NCBI GenBank assembly: GCA_030435675.1
Contig: CM059625.1
Coordinates: forward strand, 15,438,001 to 15,502,000
DNA from: Steinernema hermaphroditum
Lineage: Eukaryota > Nematoda > Chromadorea > Rhabditida > Steinernematidae
Direction of reading: 5' to 3'
Length of the DNA: 64,000 nt
Shown: positions 1 to 12,246 of the stretch, piece after piece
Layout: each line of letters starts with the position of its first letter
How positions within the stretch are numbered: the first letter of the stretch is position 1
Position numbers and translations under genes: made by a program
Notes under the pieces: generated by a model
Databases searched by the model: none
The model's input: the letters and a program-made list of their open reading frames with translations, nothing else
Told to the model about the DNA's origin: nothing

Positions 1-472
1 CTATGCACAACAAATAGTACGTCATCAAAAACGATGTAGACATTACATTAGCACGATTACCGTCTGTATATCATAGAAAGGTGTAATTTACTGCAATCAG
101 ACATGCGCTCATCGCAACCACGCGCGACCATAACCCCAGCGTTTAGTGCGCGACATTCGCTTTCTCTGTCTCAATTCGTTTATCAATCGACGCAGTACTG
201 CGCTGCCCACGGGGCGAACTGTTTTCGCAACTAATTATTGTTGTATTGTAGACTGGCCTCTCGCTGCCGTTGTTTATCCTTCTGCGTCTCCATCTTCGAG
301 AGCGTCACTACAACTCACTTACCGATCATGATCGACTGAAGCGGTTCACTTACGGAACGTTCGGTACCTCTCGTCTCGATCTTAGTCAGTCGCAGGCTAA
401 TCACGATTCACAGCTTCAGGTATGGTAACACTGAGCTTAAGCAATGATTAAATCGCCCTTTAGGTCGTTCAG
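1..472. other. Upstream intronic DNA of the Piezo gene
   Basis: No convincing coding exon is visible here. The stretch ends in a splice acceptor (TTCAG, 468-472) that opens the first Piezo exon in the window, so it is most simply the 3' part of a Piezo intron. A possible small exon ending at about 418 (CAG before gtatgg) has no usable frame that I could join. Alternative promoters inside Piezo genes are possible, but nothing here demonstrates one. Confidence 0.5.
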
Positions 473-3400
473 TCTCATCAGACCGTGTCCTATATCACCA
501 GGACCCTTGCCAAGTACTGGATTTTCATTGTTGTTGTAGTGCTTCTGGTGAATGCTATTCCCACTCCGCCAGTTTTCTACACCGTTGGATACTTTCTGTT
601 CTGGTCAACCTTGATTCTCATTTTCCTGGTAAGTCTCGAAGATATGTTTGAAATCAAGGATTCAAAAACTTTTTCTGTGAGCATTTTTCAAATGACTAGA
701 ACTTTTACAATGGAAAAATGTCATTATACAGCTGAGGCCAGTTTTCTTCCTTGTTTTGAGAGCTGTTGTTTATGTTCGTGATCTGTTTGGACAACGGTTA
801 TTGGTTATGTGTAAGTGTACCAAAAACATAAGATGGAAAGCCTACAAGGCTGACTGCCTTTTGGATACCGTAGTCGGGACTCTTCTCAAATATGACCTGT
901 TTCGTCATAAATCACCAAGCTGTCTGAAAAAAGACTGATATCTTGTTATCAATGACTTCCTCAGTCACTTGACCAAATGACCACATCACCGAACCAACAA
1001 AGCACAATTGTTTATTTACGGAAAGCACGAAACGATTCTCATTGAATCTATGTACAGCTCACACGCCATTTGTTTAACGTCCCACGCTAATTTAGACCTC
1101 GTTCGGGCTTTTCCGCGCAACTCTCCGCCTGTTCTGGACGCTATTAATCCTCTACACATCGGTGGTCATTATCGCCCTCTACTGCTACCAGTTCGGACCG
1201 ATTCCTAAATGGTGGGACAACTTGACCGGACTGTCGAAAGAGTGGAACGCGGACATCGGTCTGATTAATTACAAGTTGCAGGAGCAGAGCAACGGGTGAG
1301 AACGAGAGTTTCGTAGAAGTGGCTAACTTATGTACGCTTTAGAACATTTGTATTGCGTCTTATTGGCCCCATATCCTTGTTTGCCGTTGTTGTCATGCAG
1401 TTGAAGTTCTTCCACGACCCGTGGGTGCAACTTGTCCGTCCGCCGGTGCAGGCTGAAGGGTGTGTAGCAGCTGAACTGGCTCAAAGAGGTAAGGGGTTAA
1501 TGCAGTAATTTTTGACTGGGCGACCTCCCTTCCCGAATGGGGGTAATGGACCCGTTCAGACAGTCTCGTCATTAATATCTTAGTAAATCCTATATAGGCT
1601 TTCTAGAACACTAAAGTAATTGTGGTTGGGGCTCTGGATGAATATGTATTTCGAACCAGCTCTTAAGAATGAGCACTTTATCCCATTTTGGAGTGCATCA
1701 GAGCTAGATGTCAATGACCTCCACCTTGTTAAACCCTCTGGAAAGTAATCTTTTTGACAATAGGACAACATACTCATCAGATATGGCAGAATCGTTCCTT
1801 TTGCACTGTTACTGAAAATAATGTGATCAGATCTTGCGTCTTGCCCACGTCCGAGACGGTAAAAAAGATGTAATAACAAATGAAATGAATCGTACTCATC
1901 CTAAATTTTGGCATTTTTTGTTTTCTCTCAGAAACCTGTTCACACAACCGGACAGGAAACACGGTAATGACAACTAGGAACGATGCGCAAACACTCATAA
2001 CCAGCAGAAATAGGCGATGACGAATCAGCACAAACCGAAATTCACTCAGCGGATTAAAATGTCGGCTTGTGATTGTTGCGCACCATTGGATCACTGACTC
2101 CCTGTGTCAATACAGTTCGTTCGGCTGACGTTTCGCTGACAACCGTCGTTCTCACTTTCCCTCCCCGCCCAATTCGTTCAAGGCTCCCCTTCCCTCGCTT
2201 CCATGTGCGCGTGTTTCAATTCGGCCGAATCGAAACTTGCGCAATGAATAGAAGGAAGGCGAACTATTGTGGAGCTGCTATATTCGAGTGAATGACAAAT
2301 TCCATAAGTTTTACTCTCAAATTTTATTGCGTAGAGTATGCTGCCACCCCTTAACATCTCAGATGAATGCAATGGTGACTTGGTAGAACTCAGTATTACT
2401 TCTGACGTGGCCGGTTTAGTCAGCAGGGGTTCCAGTCGTCGATCATACATTCCTTCTTTAACAGGTAGTCACAGTGCAAATACTGATTACTCACTTCTGA
2501 GACCTGACCTTTCTTTGATCTCATACACCAATTTTCAGGACGATCGTTCTTCGATCAAGCCAAAAATGCAGTTACCGACATCGTCGAAGTGATATGGAGA
2601 CTAGCCGAGGTTCACGTGAAGAAGGTTGTTCTCATCATCCTCCTCAGCGTAGCTGTGAACCAAGTATGCGCCCTCAACTTTGTGGTCGTCGTCATGGCCT
2701 GCATGGCCGTTTGCATTCCCACGTTCGCCGGTCTGATTGCCATGGGACTATGTGTTTACTTGATGGTGCTTGGTGCTGCGAAAATGGTCTTCCAGGTTGG
2801 TTTTTATGGGTACGATATGTCGGGAAGATAGGGAATAAGTGCTAGATCTCATCAACGTCAACATAGTCCGTTACAAAAAAAAAACTGTCAGCAAAAACGT
2901 GCAGTTTATCTCCCTCTTCCAGATGCATTTCGTGTATCAAAACGCCACAGAAGACTACGCAAACTGCTCAAATCTGAACTACGACAGCAATGTCAGTTTC
3001 GTAGGATGGCTGGGGTTTAAGAAGAACCCAAATGTCTACGATGAGCTCTCGGTAGGGATTCATAAGCTTTTGGTCACGGCTAAATGACAATATTCAGATC
3101 ATAATCGTGTCTCTCATTTCGCTGGCAGCCCTGGTGTTCGTTAGTTATCGTCAACGCCATGCACGGTTGCGACGTTGTGAGTCGCAGCCCCCTCCAGGAA
3201 TTGTTTTCCCCGATGCCGCACCCAACGACTTCGATCTCAGCTTCCTACATTGCATAAAGTTCTTCCTGAACTATGGTTTCTACAAATTCGGACTTGAAGT
3301 AAGGATCGATTATACAAATATGTTCAAAATGGATACTTATAGATTTCTATGTGTCTCATGGTTGCTGTCGCTTGGACTCGCATGGACCTCATTGGTGCTA

Positions 3401-6400
3401 TTACCGTAATCCTGTTGTTCATCTTCTGCATGAGCTCGAGAATAGCTTGTCGCAGGATGTGGCCCATCTTCTTGATCTACCTTACGGCACTGATTCCTTT
3501 GCAGTATGCCGTTTTTGTCGGCCTTCCACCACAGTACTGTATAGGTAAGGGAGCAGTTAGGAAGTTACGCTGCAAAGGGATATTTCAGCCTACCCGTGGT
3601 CTCACATGCTGCACAACCCGAATCAAAATTACAATCTTATCCAGTGGCTGGACCTCGCCAGCTACAACGTTGAGCGAAACTTCAGTGTTCTCATCGTTGA
3701 CTTCTTGCTGTTTCTGGCGGTCGCCGCCCAGGAGAGAGTCTTCAGAGCTGAAGGAGCCGATCACCCCGCTGGAGAAAACACTTCTATTTACACGAATAGA
3801 GAATTCGCCTTTCATTCAGACAACCCTCATTACGACTTTGTCTCGAGACAAAAGTAAGCACTGAACAGTCAAATTTGGCCAGCATGTTTACTTCCAGAAG
3901 CTCGGTCGACTTCTTCAAGATGGTCATTTTCATGTACGGCCACTGGATCACACTGGTCATGGTCTTCGTTGCCGGCCTGGGTGGTACATCACTGTTTGCT
4001 CTTGGATATCTAGTCTTAGCATTCTGGATGCTTTGGCAGGGCAACAACCTGTACACCATGAAAAACTACCGTAGGACAGTTGGTCGCTGGAACAGCTTAG
4101 TCTTCTACACGGTCATCGTCATGTTCTGCAAGGTGGCCCTTCAGGTATGTGGAATAATTCCATTGTGGGTAGAGGATTTTATGCGATTTCAGGTCGTTGG
4201 TTGTGTGTATCTGAAACAGCTCGTCGATTTTTGCTTCCTGCGCCAGCTGTTCAGCATCGAATGTGTCGTTCCTCACATGCGTACTGATATCTTCGATGGT
4301 CCATCAACGTTCCCGAAGACCTGCTTCGCTTCGGCCAAAGAGACGATGATCGGCTTCGACGCGCTCAGCTTTGTGATGCTCATCTTCCAGCTGAGAATTC
4401 TGCATTCATGGTACTTCCAGTACTGCATGCTGGACTTCCGTTCGGAGTTGGTTCTGAGCAATCGGTATGTTGAAACGATGGCTAGATTTAATCGTTTCTG
4501 ACCCATACGCTTTTCAGAGGGGCCGTGTTGACTAACCAGCTGATCGAAAAAGAAATGAAGGAACAGAATCAGCAGCAAAAACGTAAGCTCGACGAAATCA
4601 AACAGCGAACCTCGGCCATTCGCAAGCGCTATGAAGAGCAGCTCGCCAAAGGAACCGAAGTTTTCCGTCCGGAAACTTATGGGCAAGGTACGCCACTTTA
4701 TACATTCTATCATTACTGTTATTTTCCGAGCCAATTTTAAAATCTCATCTGATATTTTAATATTCTGGGCTAACGGTTTTACATTTTTTTGCGATGTACA
4801 GATTTATACTATGACCAACACATGCCCGCAAGACGCATCCTTCGACGCATGACTTCCGACTTCGACGAGAACGACCCATGTCCCGGTTACAGTCTCAAAT
4901 ATGTGCAGCAGATGCAGAAGTTCCCGGGTTTGTTCACAAGGCTCCGCTGCCCGCTCGCCGCTCCCTATTTCCGTTTCGCAAAGGCACTAATCCCTGTTTT
5001 ACTTTTTTACTCACATGGTCCTCTGCGGTGATGGTCCACCCCTATCTTCCGGTTTTCTCTAACAGCCAAGTCTTCACTAACACACTCAACGTTTCGGAAA
5101 TACTTGACTCAAGTTTGATGATTGCCGTATTTCAGCCAAGCGAGCCGGCGACTATTACATGTTTGACTATGATCCTCGGACTGATGATCTTGTGCAACCG
5201 GTAGAGTCGTTTGTTCCGGAAGTAACGCCCGGAGCGGGCGATTTCGACAAGTTGGATCCTGCCCAGGTATGGTCACGTCATGATAGGCCTGCCTAATAGG
5301 CCCTTTCAGCTGGTTCATGCCGCTCTCCAACATGACACTGATTTGGAGGGAACGCTCAACGCTATTGAGACGGCTGAGCAGATTAAAGACGAGGAGCAGA
5401 GGATGATCAGTGCTGTTAGGGCTCCTTCGAAGACTTCTGTTCAAAGAGTAATCAAAGTTCGTTTTTTGCGCTAATAACACTGAACTATTTCAGAGCATTT
5501 CTGATGGCGGTGAAAACGAAGAAGAATCGGACGATGGCGAAGAGGAACCGCCCAAACCTCTATGTACCCCTTCCACTTCCCCTATTATGGCTTTATGCAA
5601 ACATTTCAGCTGAAAGGATCAAGTCTGTCCTGAGATTCGTTGGAAAGATCGCTTCAAATGCTTGTGACTGGTTCTCCGCCCTCCTCAACCGGCAGTCCCG
5701 CGATCATCGCTACGTGGCCTACGTTCTGAGCAAGGAAAAGGAGAAACTCAAGTCGCACATGCGTGAGAATCTCTACGACGTCTGGAAACCGATCGTCGAG
5801 ATTGGTCGTGAATGGGAGCGCAGAGACCTTCATTGCGTTAGCAGTGAATCGGACATTGAACGACTGGAAAACGAGGCTCACGACCGCTGGATTCAGAAGA
5901 AGGTGGTTCTTCGACTTCTTACAGCCATAGGCAACTGGGTCGCTGCCCATACCGACCTCCTCTGCTACTTCATGGCCATCATCGCTCACGCCCGTTGCTG
6001 TGGCCTTATCACGATGCCACTTCCCCTACTCGTCTTCTTCTGGGGCACTCTGGCCAGTCCTCGTCCCTCAAAAATCTTTTGGGTCACAATGATCACCTAC
6101 ACGCAACTAGTGATCCTGTTGAAGTTCGTTTTCCAATTCGGATTCTTCCCCTGGAACGCCGAGTCGTGGATTAGTCTGAATCAGAAGAAAGTGTACGACG
6201 TTCCCCGTGTGCTCGGAATCCAGAAAATGGACTACTTCGCCTTCTGGGACGTGGCTCTTCTTATTTCGTTGTTCTTCCATAGATACATGCTGAGGCGACT
6301 CGGACTATGGAAGGACGCGAACGTCTCGGACACGTTCCAGAATGGACCGGAACAACAAATTATCAATACAGAGGAAAGAGCCGCAGAACAGCAGACTGGC

Positions 6401-8838
6401 CAAGATCAGGAGGCAGGACCCTCGAACGCTACATCAGACACCGAGCAGAACGGTAGATCCACATACGATCAAAAGCGGAATTTAGTAAACATAGTTGTAG
6501 ATCCTAATCCGAACAACGCAGGTATCCCAGAACCCGAGCGTGGAGCCTTCTCCTCCTTCATCTACAAGCTGTTCCATCCTAAGTTCTACTACATCCGCGA
6601 TCTTTACCCTTACATGTTCCTCCTCGACGTTCTATGCTTCTTCATCGTTTCATTTGGCTATTCGTCGTTCGGAGAAGGTGGAACTGGAGACGTCTTGAAA
6701 GACATTCAGGTATGGCTATTCTCACTGAGCGGCACTAATGTTACTTCAGACCAACCGAGTACCTCTGACCTTCGTCATCATGCTCATTGTAATCTCGATG
6801 ATGATCGTCATCGACAGAGGACTGTACCTCCGCAAGGCGGTCATTTGCAAACTGATCTATCAGATGATTCTTGTTCTCTTCATGCACATTTGGATCTTCT
6901 TCGTGCTGCCGACCATTACTCAAACGGCGGCATTGAGCAACAGAACAGCTCAGGTTCTGTATATAGTAAAGTGCATCTACTTGCTCATCTCGGCCTGGCA
7001 GATTCGCAACGGATATCCAACTCTGTGCATTGGCAACTGGATCACCCACTCTTATGGCCTTATGAATATGGTCTTCTTCAAGATGTATGCTGGTCGTGGT
7101 GTTCCAATGTTCATGCATGACGTTTTAGCTTCATGGCGATTCCCTTCCTTTTCGAACTGCGCACCTCCATTGACTGGACTTGGACTGACACTTCCATGCC
7201 GTTGTTTGATTTCTTCAATATGGAGAACTTCTATGCTACCATCTACAATATCAAGTGTGCTAGAAACTACGAGCAGGTGACCTATTTTCATATCCTCCAC
7301 ATATGACCGACTGACTCCATTGTAGGCCTTCCCGGCACCACGAGGAGTTCCTAAAGCTGCGTCTGTAAAGTACATGATGGGTCTTCCGATGATCATCATC
7401 CTTGTGCTCATCATTTGGTGCCCACTCTTGGCCTTCTCGTTGTTAAATCGAATCGGCCAAGTCGTCATGCCGGACCACGTAAAGTTAACAGTCGGATTGG
7501 AAGGCTACCCGGTATGTGCCCATTGCCCAATCCTAGTAACCATTGATCTATAGGCTCTCTACACCATGGACTCTCAGGGTCTCGAGCTGATGGCCTTAAA
7601 TGAAAGTGAACTGAGCTCTCTCCGTCTGAAGTATGCCAATGCAAACGTGAGCGATTTCCAACGTTCGAGAACGGCTGTCTCATTCCTAGACGACTACACT
7701 TCATCAGATACACTGGTATGTCTCAGGTTTGATGAATGCCGACTTGAAGGGGTCACTTTAGAAAGTACGTTTCCGTCCTGAGTCTGAAGTTTTCTGGGAT
7801 ATCTCCGGCGAGTCGCTGAATGCCATGTACCACGAGTTGAGCAAAGGAACGAAGCCGTTGAAGCTAAGCGTTCAACTGGAGTTCGTTAGACCTCGTATGG
7901 ACAAAACGAAGGAACCGACAAGACACTCCAGCGAAGTATTCGTTATTTTGGGCAAAAACGACGAACTGAGAACGAATTTCGCGAGAATGCTGGAGGACAT
8001 GGCCAATTCATCTCAGTCCGCTATTTATGGACCTGTAATTTGAGAATTTAGTCACTATTGTTGACTGATCAATATTTTAGGTCGTCTTCCCTGAAGCACT
8101 GCCTCCATTTGTCGTTGTTCCCAATGAAGGTGAAGTGAAGCCTGCGAGCGCTCTTCTTGATGTCTACGGCAAAATCAGCGACACATATTCTGGCCTTAAC
8201 TTCACAGTTTCGACTAGTGACGTGGTACGATTCGTCAAGAAGATATTGGGATTCATATTATTTCTTCCAGGGACTCCGTCGCTTGTGGGTCGGCCAAATG
8301 AACGTACCCAGTAGCATCGAAACTATGTTGCCACCGCGTGAAGAAATTTCCTATGGCGCCAAAGACAAGTACTATGTTGAAATTGTTGCTTTTGTCGACC
8401 GAGTATTCCCGTCTATCATTTCAAAATACGTACAAGGAGGGTAAGTCGAACTTCATCATTTTGGTAGCATGAACCCTTTATGAGAAGCCCCATAAAACTG
8501 TCAGCTATGGAGATGTTTAATATATTTGCTTATAGTATCATCGCCATGTACATAGCCGTCGTCTTTTTGGTCGGCAAATTCCTTCGAGGCTTCATCACCA
8601 ACAAGCCAACGGACGTAATCATCACGGAGATTCCAAACGCGGACTACCTACTCAAGATCTGCCTGGACATCTATCTTGTCCGGGAGGCCAAGGATTTCGT
8701 TCTGGAACAGGTAAGCGCCTTGTTGTGTAGCGTCATTACCGATCACATCTGCAGGATCTGTTCGCCAAGCTCATCTTCCTCTTCCGCTCTCCGGCCACAC
8801 TCATCAAGTGGACGAAATTCAAGGTCAAGAACGAGTAA
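473..8838 (+). CDS. pezo-1: Piezo-type mechanosensitive ion channel, 3' part
   Basis: This encodes the C-terminal 1882 residues of a Piezo channel, a trimeric mechanically gated cation channel of the plasma membrane. I place 27 exons: 473-628, 1096-1295, 1343-1488, 1932-1963, 2335-2464, 2539-2795, 2923-3051, 3098-3298, 3343-3544, 3589-3853, 3898-4144, 4193-4464, 4518-4687, 4802-4927, 5136-5266, 5310-5447, 5494-5563, 5610-6709, 6750-7084, 7129-7276, 7326-7511, 7554-7715, 7762-8034, 8081-8224, 8271-8440, 8536-8710, 8755-8838. All phases agree. Diagnostic segments are many blade membrane helices, FQFGFFPWN near 6135, [20 protein letters not shown] near 7131, the outer pore helix near 7380, the extracellular cap (about 7450-8440), the inner pore helix [15 protein letters not shown] near 8537, and the C-terminal end [18 protein letters not shown]. 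Piezo proteins are about 2400-2500 residues, so roughly 550-600 N-terminal residues lie upstream of the window. Exon 1932-1963 is a 32-nt microexon. An acidic, Gln/Asn-rich loop (6340-6540) separates blade segments. Confidence 0.95.
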
Positions 8839-9146
8839 CTTGCGTCTCCTCCACAGTGATTTTCATTATCCCCAAACGTTGCCGTCTCTTGTCGCCATGT
8901 CACAATTCTCACAACAACTGTAATACTCACTTTTCTCGGGTTTCTATATTGTCGAAAGTGTTGTAAAGAAGAGATTTTCATGGAGCCGTACGTCACAGTC
9001 CTTCTTTATCGACTTCTACTGCCTGTTTCAGAACTTTGTTCTTGCACATGCTCGCCTGCTTCATAGAGACATCTGAGATCTGTTAAGCGGGTTCATTTAT
9101 GTATATAAGGTTGTTTCGTTTCTAAGTTATCAGACAGTAATTTGGA

Positions 9147-9152
9147 AATAAA
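9147..9152 (+). promoter_or_regulatory. Polyadenylation signal of the Piezo gene
   Basis: A canonical AATAAA lies 309 nt after the Piezo stop codon and is the first good signal downstream. Confidence 0.6.
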
Positions 9153-9930
9153 CTTGATTCTCATTAATTCGTCAGAGGCGAGGGCGTTTAGAGGAGCAGA
9201 AATTTCAATTAGTGTGTATTCTAAGAACCGTAATTATAACCACGCTCTACATAAACAACCTCCCTCATTAATGTATTCGCGCCACTCCTAGTTGATATTA
9301 AAATGTGACGCCTAGATTGCAACAATTCCGAATTAAAAGACTGTCTTTCATTATACGAACAGTAGCCCGTTATCTCACCGTGAAACGCATGCAACGGAAT
9401 CACTGTAGGAGAGCATCCTGCCAATGATACTGTAGACCACACATGTGAAAATGTAAACCATTGTTGCATTGCACGTTCCCATACATGTGCGACCAGTGTG
9501 ATGTGGCGAGTCGGGTCCACCACATACCGCGTGCTTATTTTCGACGTGTCGTAATCCTCGTTGCTTTGCACCCGTATTTCGCGGGTCCGCATTGGTTCAA
9601 CTTCGCGAAAGTGATGCGCAAGGAATATTCTTTTATCATGGGGGTTCCTTTGTCGCTCCGGTAACCCATCATATCTACCTACATCTATCGCAATTTCTGT
9701 TAGATATTGCACAAGGTTGTATGCGCGTGACGACGCCGATTAACTACTCATTACATCAGCTATATGTTGCTAAGCGTTATAAAATACTCAACAGAATTCC
9801 ACCTGTGGGTTCAGTGCCAGTTCACATTCAGTCATGTTGTGCTTTTGTATTCTTGTTATTTATCCAGTCGCACGTGCAATATCCATTTGATCGTGTTTTT
9901 CGTCAAGGGATCATCATGTGATGTTTACAG
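9153..9930. other. Intergenic region, no supported gene
   Basis: This region separates the Piezo 3' end from the UPF0462 gene. The longest reading frame is a 163-codon minus-strand ORF (9221-9712) with no recognisable domain. It presumably holds the promoter of the downstream gene. I see no clear TATA element or repeat. Confidence 0.4.
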
Positions 9931-9939
9931 GAATCAGTT

Positions 9940-10779
9940 ATGTTCTACCGACCGGATCAGGTGACTTCCATCATTCCAATCGACGAGCGTCCTATCGACC
10001 GAACTCACCTTAAAGGGCTCGATTTTGTCATCGACACTACATGGGACGGACAGCCAGTTGATCATGAGCCGATTAGTGTGAAAATGGCTTGGAATACCGA
10101 GAAGGCAACATCGGGCCAAAGCAAGCGTCTGATTAAGGTAACATTCCAAGCGCCTCTTCATGACGACCCCGATCCACCTGAGGATTTTCCCGGAATCTGT
10201 CCTGGGGTGAGTTAAAGTCTTTGCTGCGCATGTTTGAGAACTGTGTTTGCATGAGACCGAAAAACGGAAGCCTGGATTGTTATTTTCAGCTCTGGAACTA
10301 TGAAGTAGTGGAATTCTTTTTCGCCAACTCGAAAAACCAGTATCTCGAGGTCGAAGTTGGACCACATGGTCACTGGCTGTGCATTCTTCACGATGGCTAC
10401 CGCAACGCTATTAATAATGGAGAGGAGCTCGAACTGTCCGTTCAGAATGTGTTCAAAGGCAACACATGGCACTGCACCTTCGAGCTTCCTATCGCGTATC
10501 TCCCACCCAGTTAGTAGCCATTCCCTTCTACTTGATGCTCATTTTTGCATTCTAGAAGTGAGCAAGTTCAACGCCTATTCCATTCATGGCAGTGAGCCGA
10601 ATCGCATCTACGAAGCGCTGTATCCCGTGACCGACGGACACGAGACGGAGCCCGACTTTCATAAGCTCGATTACTTCAGACAGATCGACATGCGTCGCGT
10701 TATTCCCGACGGCTTCCAGGCAGAGCAGTACAGTGACCTGAAGTATGGTGACATGTGGGGTGAATCCGCGTCAACTTAA
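9940..10779 (+). CDS. UPF0462 protein (C4orf33 homologue)
   Basis: The three exons 9940-10206, 10290-10509 and 10556-10779 give 236 residues, close to the family's usual length. The sequence matches what I know of the UPF0462/C4orf33 family: an N-terminal stretch with TWDGQPVDHEP, then FQAPLHDDPDPP, a central LWNYEVVEFFFAN followed by YLEVEVGPHGHW, and a C-terminal segment FNAYSIHGSEP. The fold resembles a carbohydrate-binding beta-sandwich domain in related proteins, but the biochemical role is unknown. An acceptor (tttacag, ending 9930) lies 9 nt before the ATG and could receive a spliced leader. The gene is convergent with the membrane-protein gene on the other strand. Confidence 0.85.
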
Positions 10780-10892
10780 GAAATCGGGTACATCTAAAAG
10801 CGGCAACGTGAAGGACGTTCATTTGCTTTATATGGTTGTTGTGTCAGTCTTAATGGCTAAAGCTACATGTTAATGATCTAACAGATACTTTG

Positions 10893-10898
10893 AATAAA
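10893..10898 (+). promoter_or_regulatory. Polyadenylation signal of the UPF0462 gene
   Basis: AATAAA lies 114 nt downstream of the stop codon. Confidence 0.6.
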
Positions 10899-11158
10899 CG
10901 ATGCGAGCATGTAACCATGAGTTGATGTTATCAAGAAGCTGGGCGCGGGTAGCTATGGGGTACATTAACCAAATGGAACTGCATCGAGGCTATTTCTTCA
11001 AATTTCAGCGGACCTTACAAGAACACAACCACAGCTAAATATGTTACAGGTGCCTGTATCAGTGACATTATTTGCACGAAATAGCTCATCAAAGAGCGAC
11101 GTTCCAGTCCTTGAAATATTAACAACATGGATTCAATGCAAGCCTGAGAAATAGTGGA

Positions 11159-11164
11159 TTTATT
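11159..11164 (-). promoter_or_regulatory. Polyadenylation signal of the membrane-protein gene
   Basis: A minus-strand AATAAA lies about 93 nt downstream of the stop at 11257. It supports a convergent arrangement with the UPF0462 gene. Confidence 0.55.
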
Positions 11165-11256
11165 ATTATTAATATTATCTATGCATATTCTATGGGATCA
11201 GAGACGTTTAATTGTCTCACAAGTAAATATCTTACAGATGCCTCGTAGGGCGACTC

Positions 11257-11894
11257 TTACTCGAACTTGTAGTCTTCCATGGGCAGCGTGCGGCTGTCAA
11301 TGTGATCGAGGTACTTCTTCGAGCTCCAAAGAAGGAACGAGCTCATCGCGGCGCCTATGACAGCTTTCAGTGATGAAGACCTAAAATAGAAACTGTCTTT
11401 AGATTGATGAATCTGAAGATATAGTCTATGCAATGGCTCTTCGTAGAATAGCCACTACTGACAAAGGTTCTGTAATGCTTACTTATCGTGTAGGAGGGCA
11501 GTTACAAGCGCTGCCAGAAATACAGATCCGAAATTGAACATGACCGAAGAGAAAACGCTGAACTGGACGCGATCCCATTCGGGAACTTTGAACAAGTGAG
11601 GACGGAAGAAAACGTAAAATCCGGCTCCAAGATGAGATGTGAAGAGAAGTGCGTTGCACAGTGCACGATCCCAAATAGGGAAGAGCCTAAAAAGAGCCCA
11701 AGTTAAGCGACTTCGAACGTGATGGATAGTTACCGAGTCATTGTTTGAGGGTTAAAGACATGCATGAGGTATACGGAATGACAGCAGGCTCCACCAAGCG
11801 GCAGGTAGTGACCGAGCAACGTTCGAGAAGTGGCCTTCGGGAAGAGTGCCTTCCGCATGTCGGCTACCCGTTCTGATAAAGTGGATAATGCCAT
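11257..11894 (-). CDS. Small multi-pass membrane protein, unrecognised
   Basis: The exons are 11734-11894, 11483-11686 and 11257-11380 (read right to left). Phases agree and give 162 residues. The protein has a hydrophilic start (MALSTLSERVADMRKALFPK), then about four hydrophobic stretches: LGHYLPLGGACCHSVYLMHV, ALLFTSHLGAGFYVFF, FSVFSSVMFNFGSVFLAALV and AVIGAAMSSFLLW. It ends in a charged tail, KKYLDHIDSRTLPMEDYKFE. I do not recognise the family. The layout would suit an organelle or ER membrane protein, but that is inference. The start is set by a splice acceptor (cttcag) two nt before the ATG, as in trans-spliced nematode genes. Confidence 0.8.
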
Positions 11895-12246
11895 ATCTGA
11901 AGTTTTTGTTTTGTTTTAAATTATGTTAAAAAACGCGATTCTCGCAAATAACATTCGATATTAAAAAAAGGATGATCTTCGCATTATTAAATGGTTTGAA
12001 GATTTGTGCAAAGTGCGGAAATCCGTAGCTGAATTACAGTATGAATTTGCGTGGTAGAATAGTAAAACCATAAGACAAAGACACGGAATGACACGGAGAC
12101 AACCATTGTGAACAAATCGAAGGCAAGTGCGAGTGAGATCTCTAATTTTTTAAACACACAAATACAACGTTGCGACACAGCGAACGTGCTCAAACAAAGT
12201 CAACAAGAATAGAATTAACAAACAGTGCGGGATGCAGCCGCATTAC

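Noticed and set aside
2073..2291. ORF between Piezo exons
   Set aside because: It lies in an intron; the phase-matched Piezo exons are 1932-1963 and 2335-2464.
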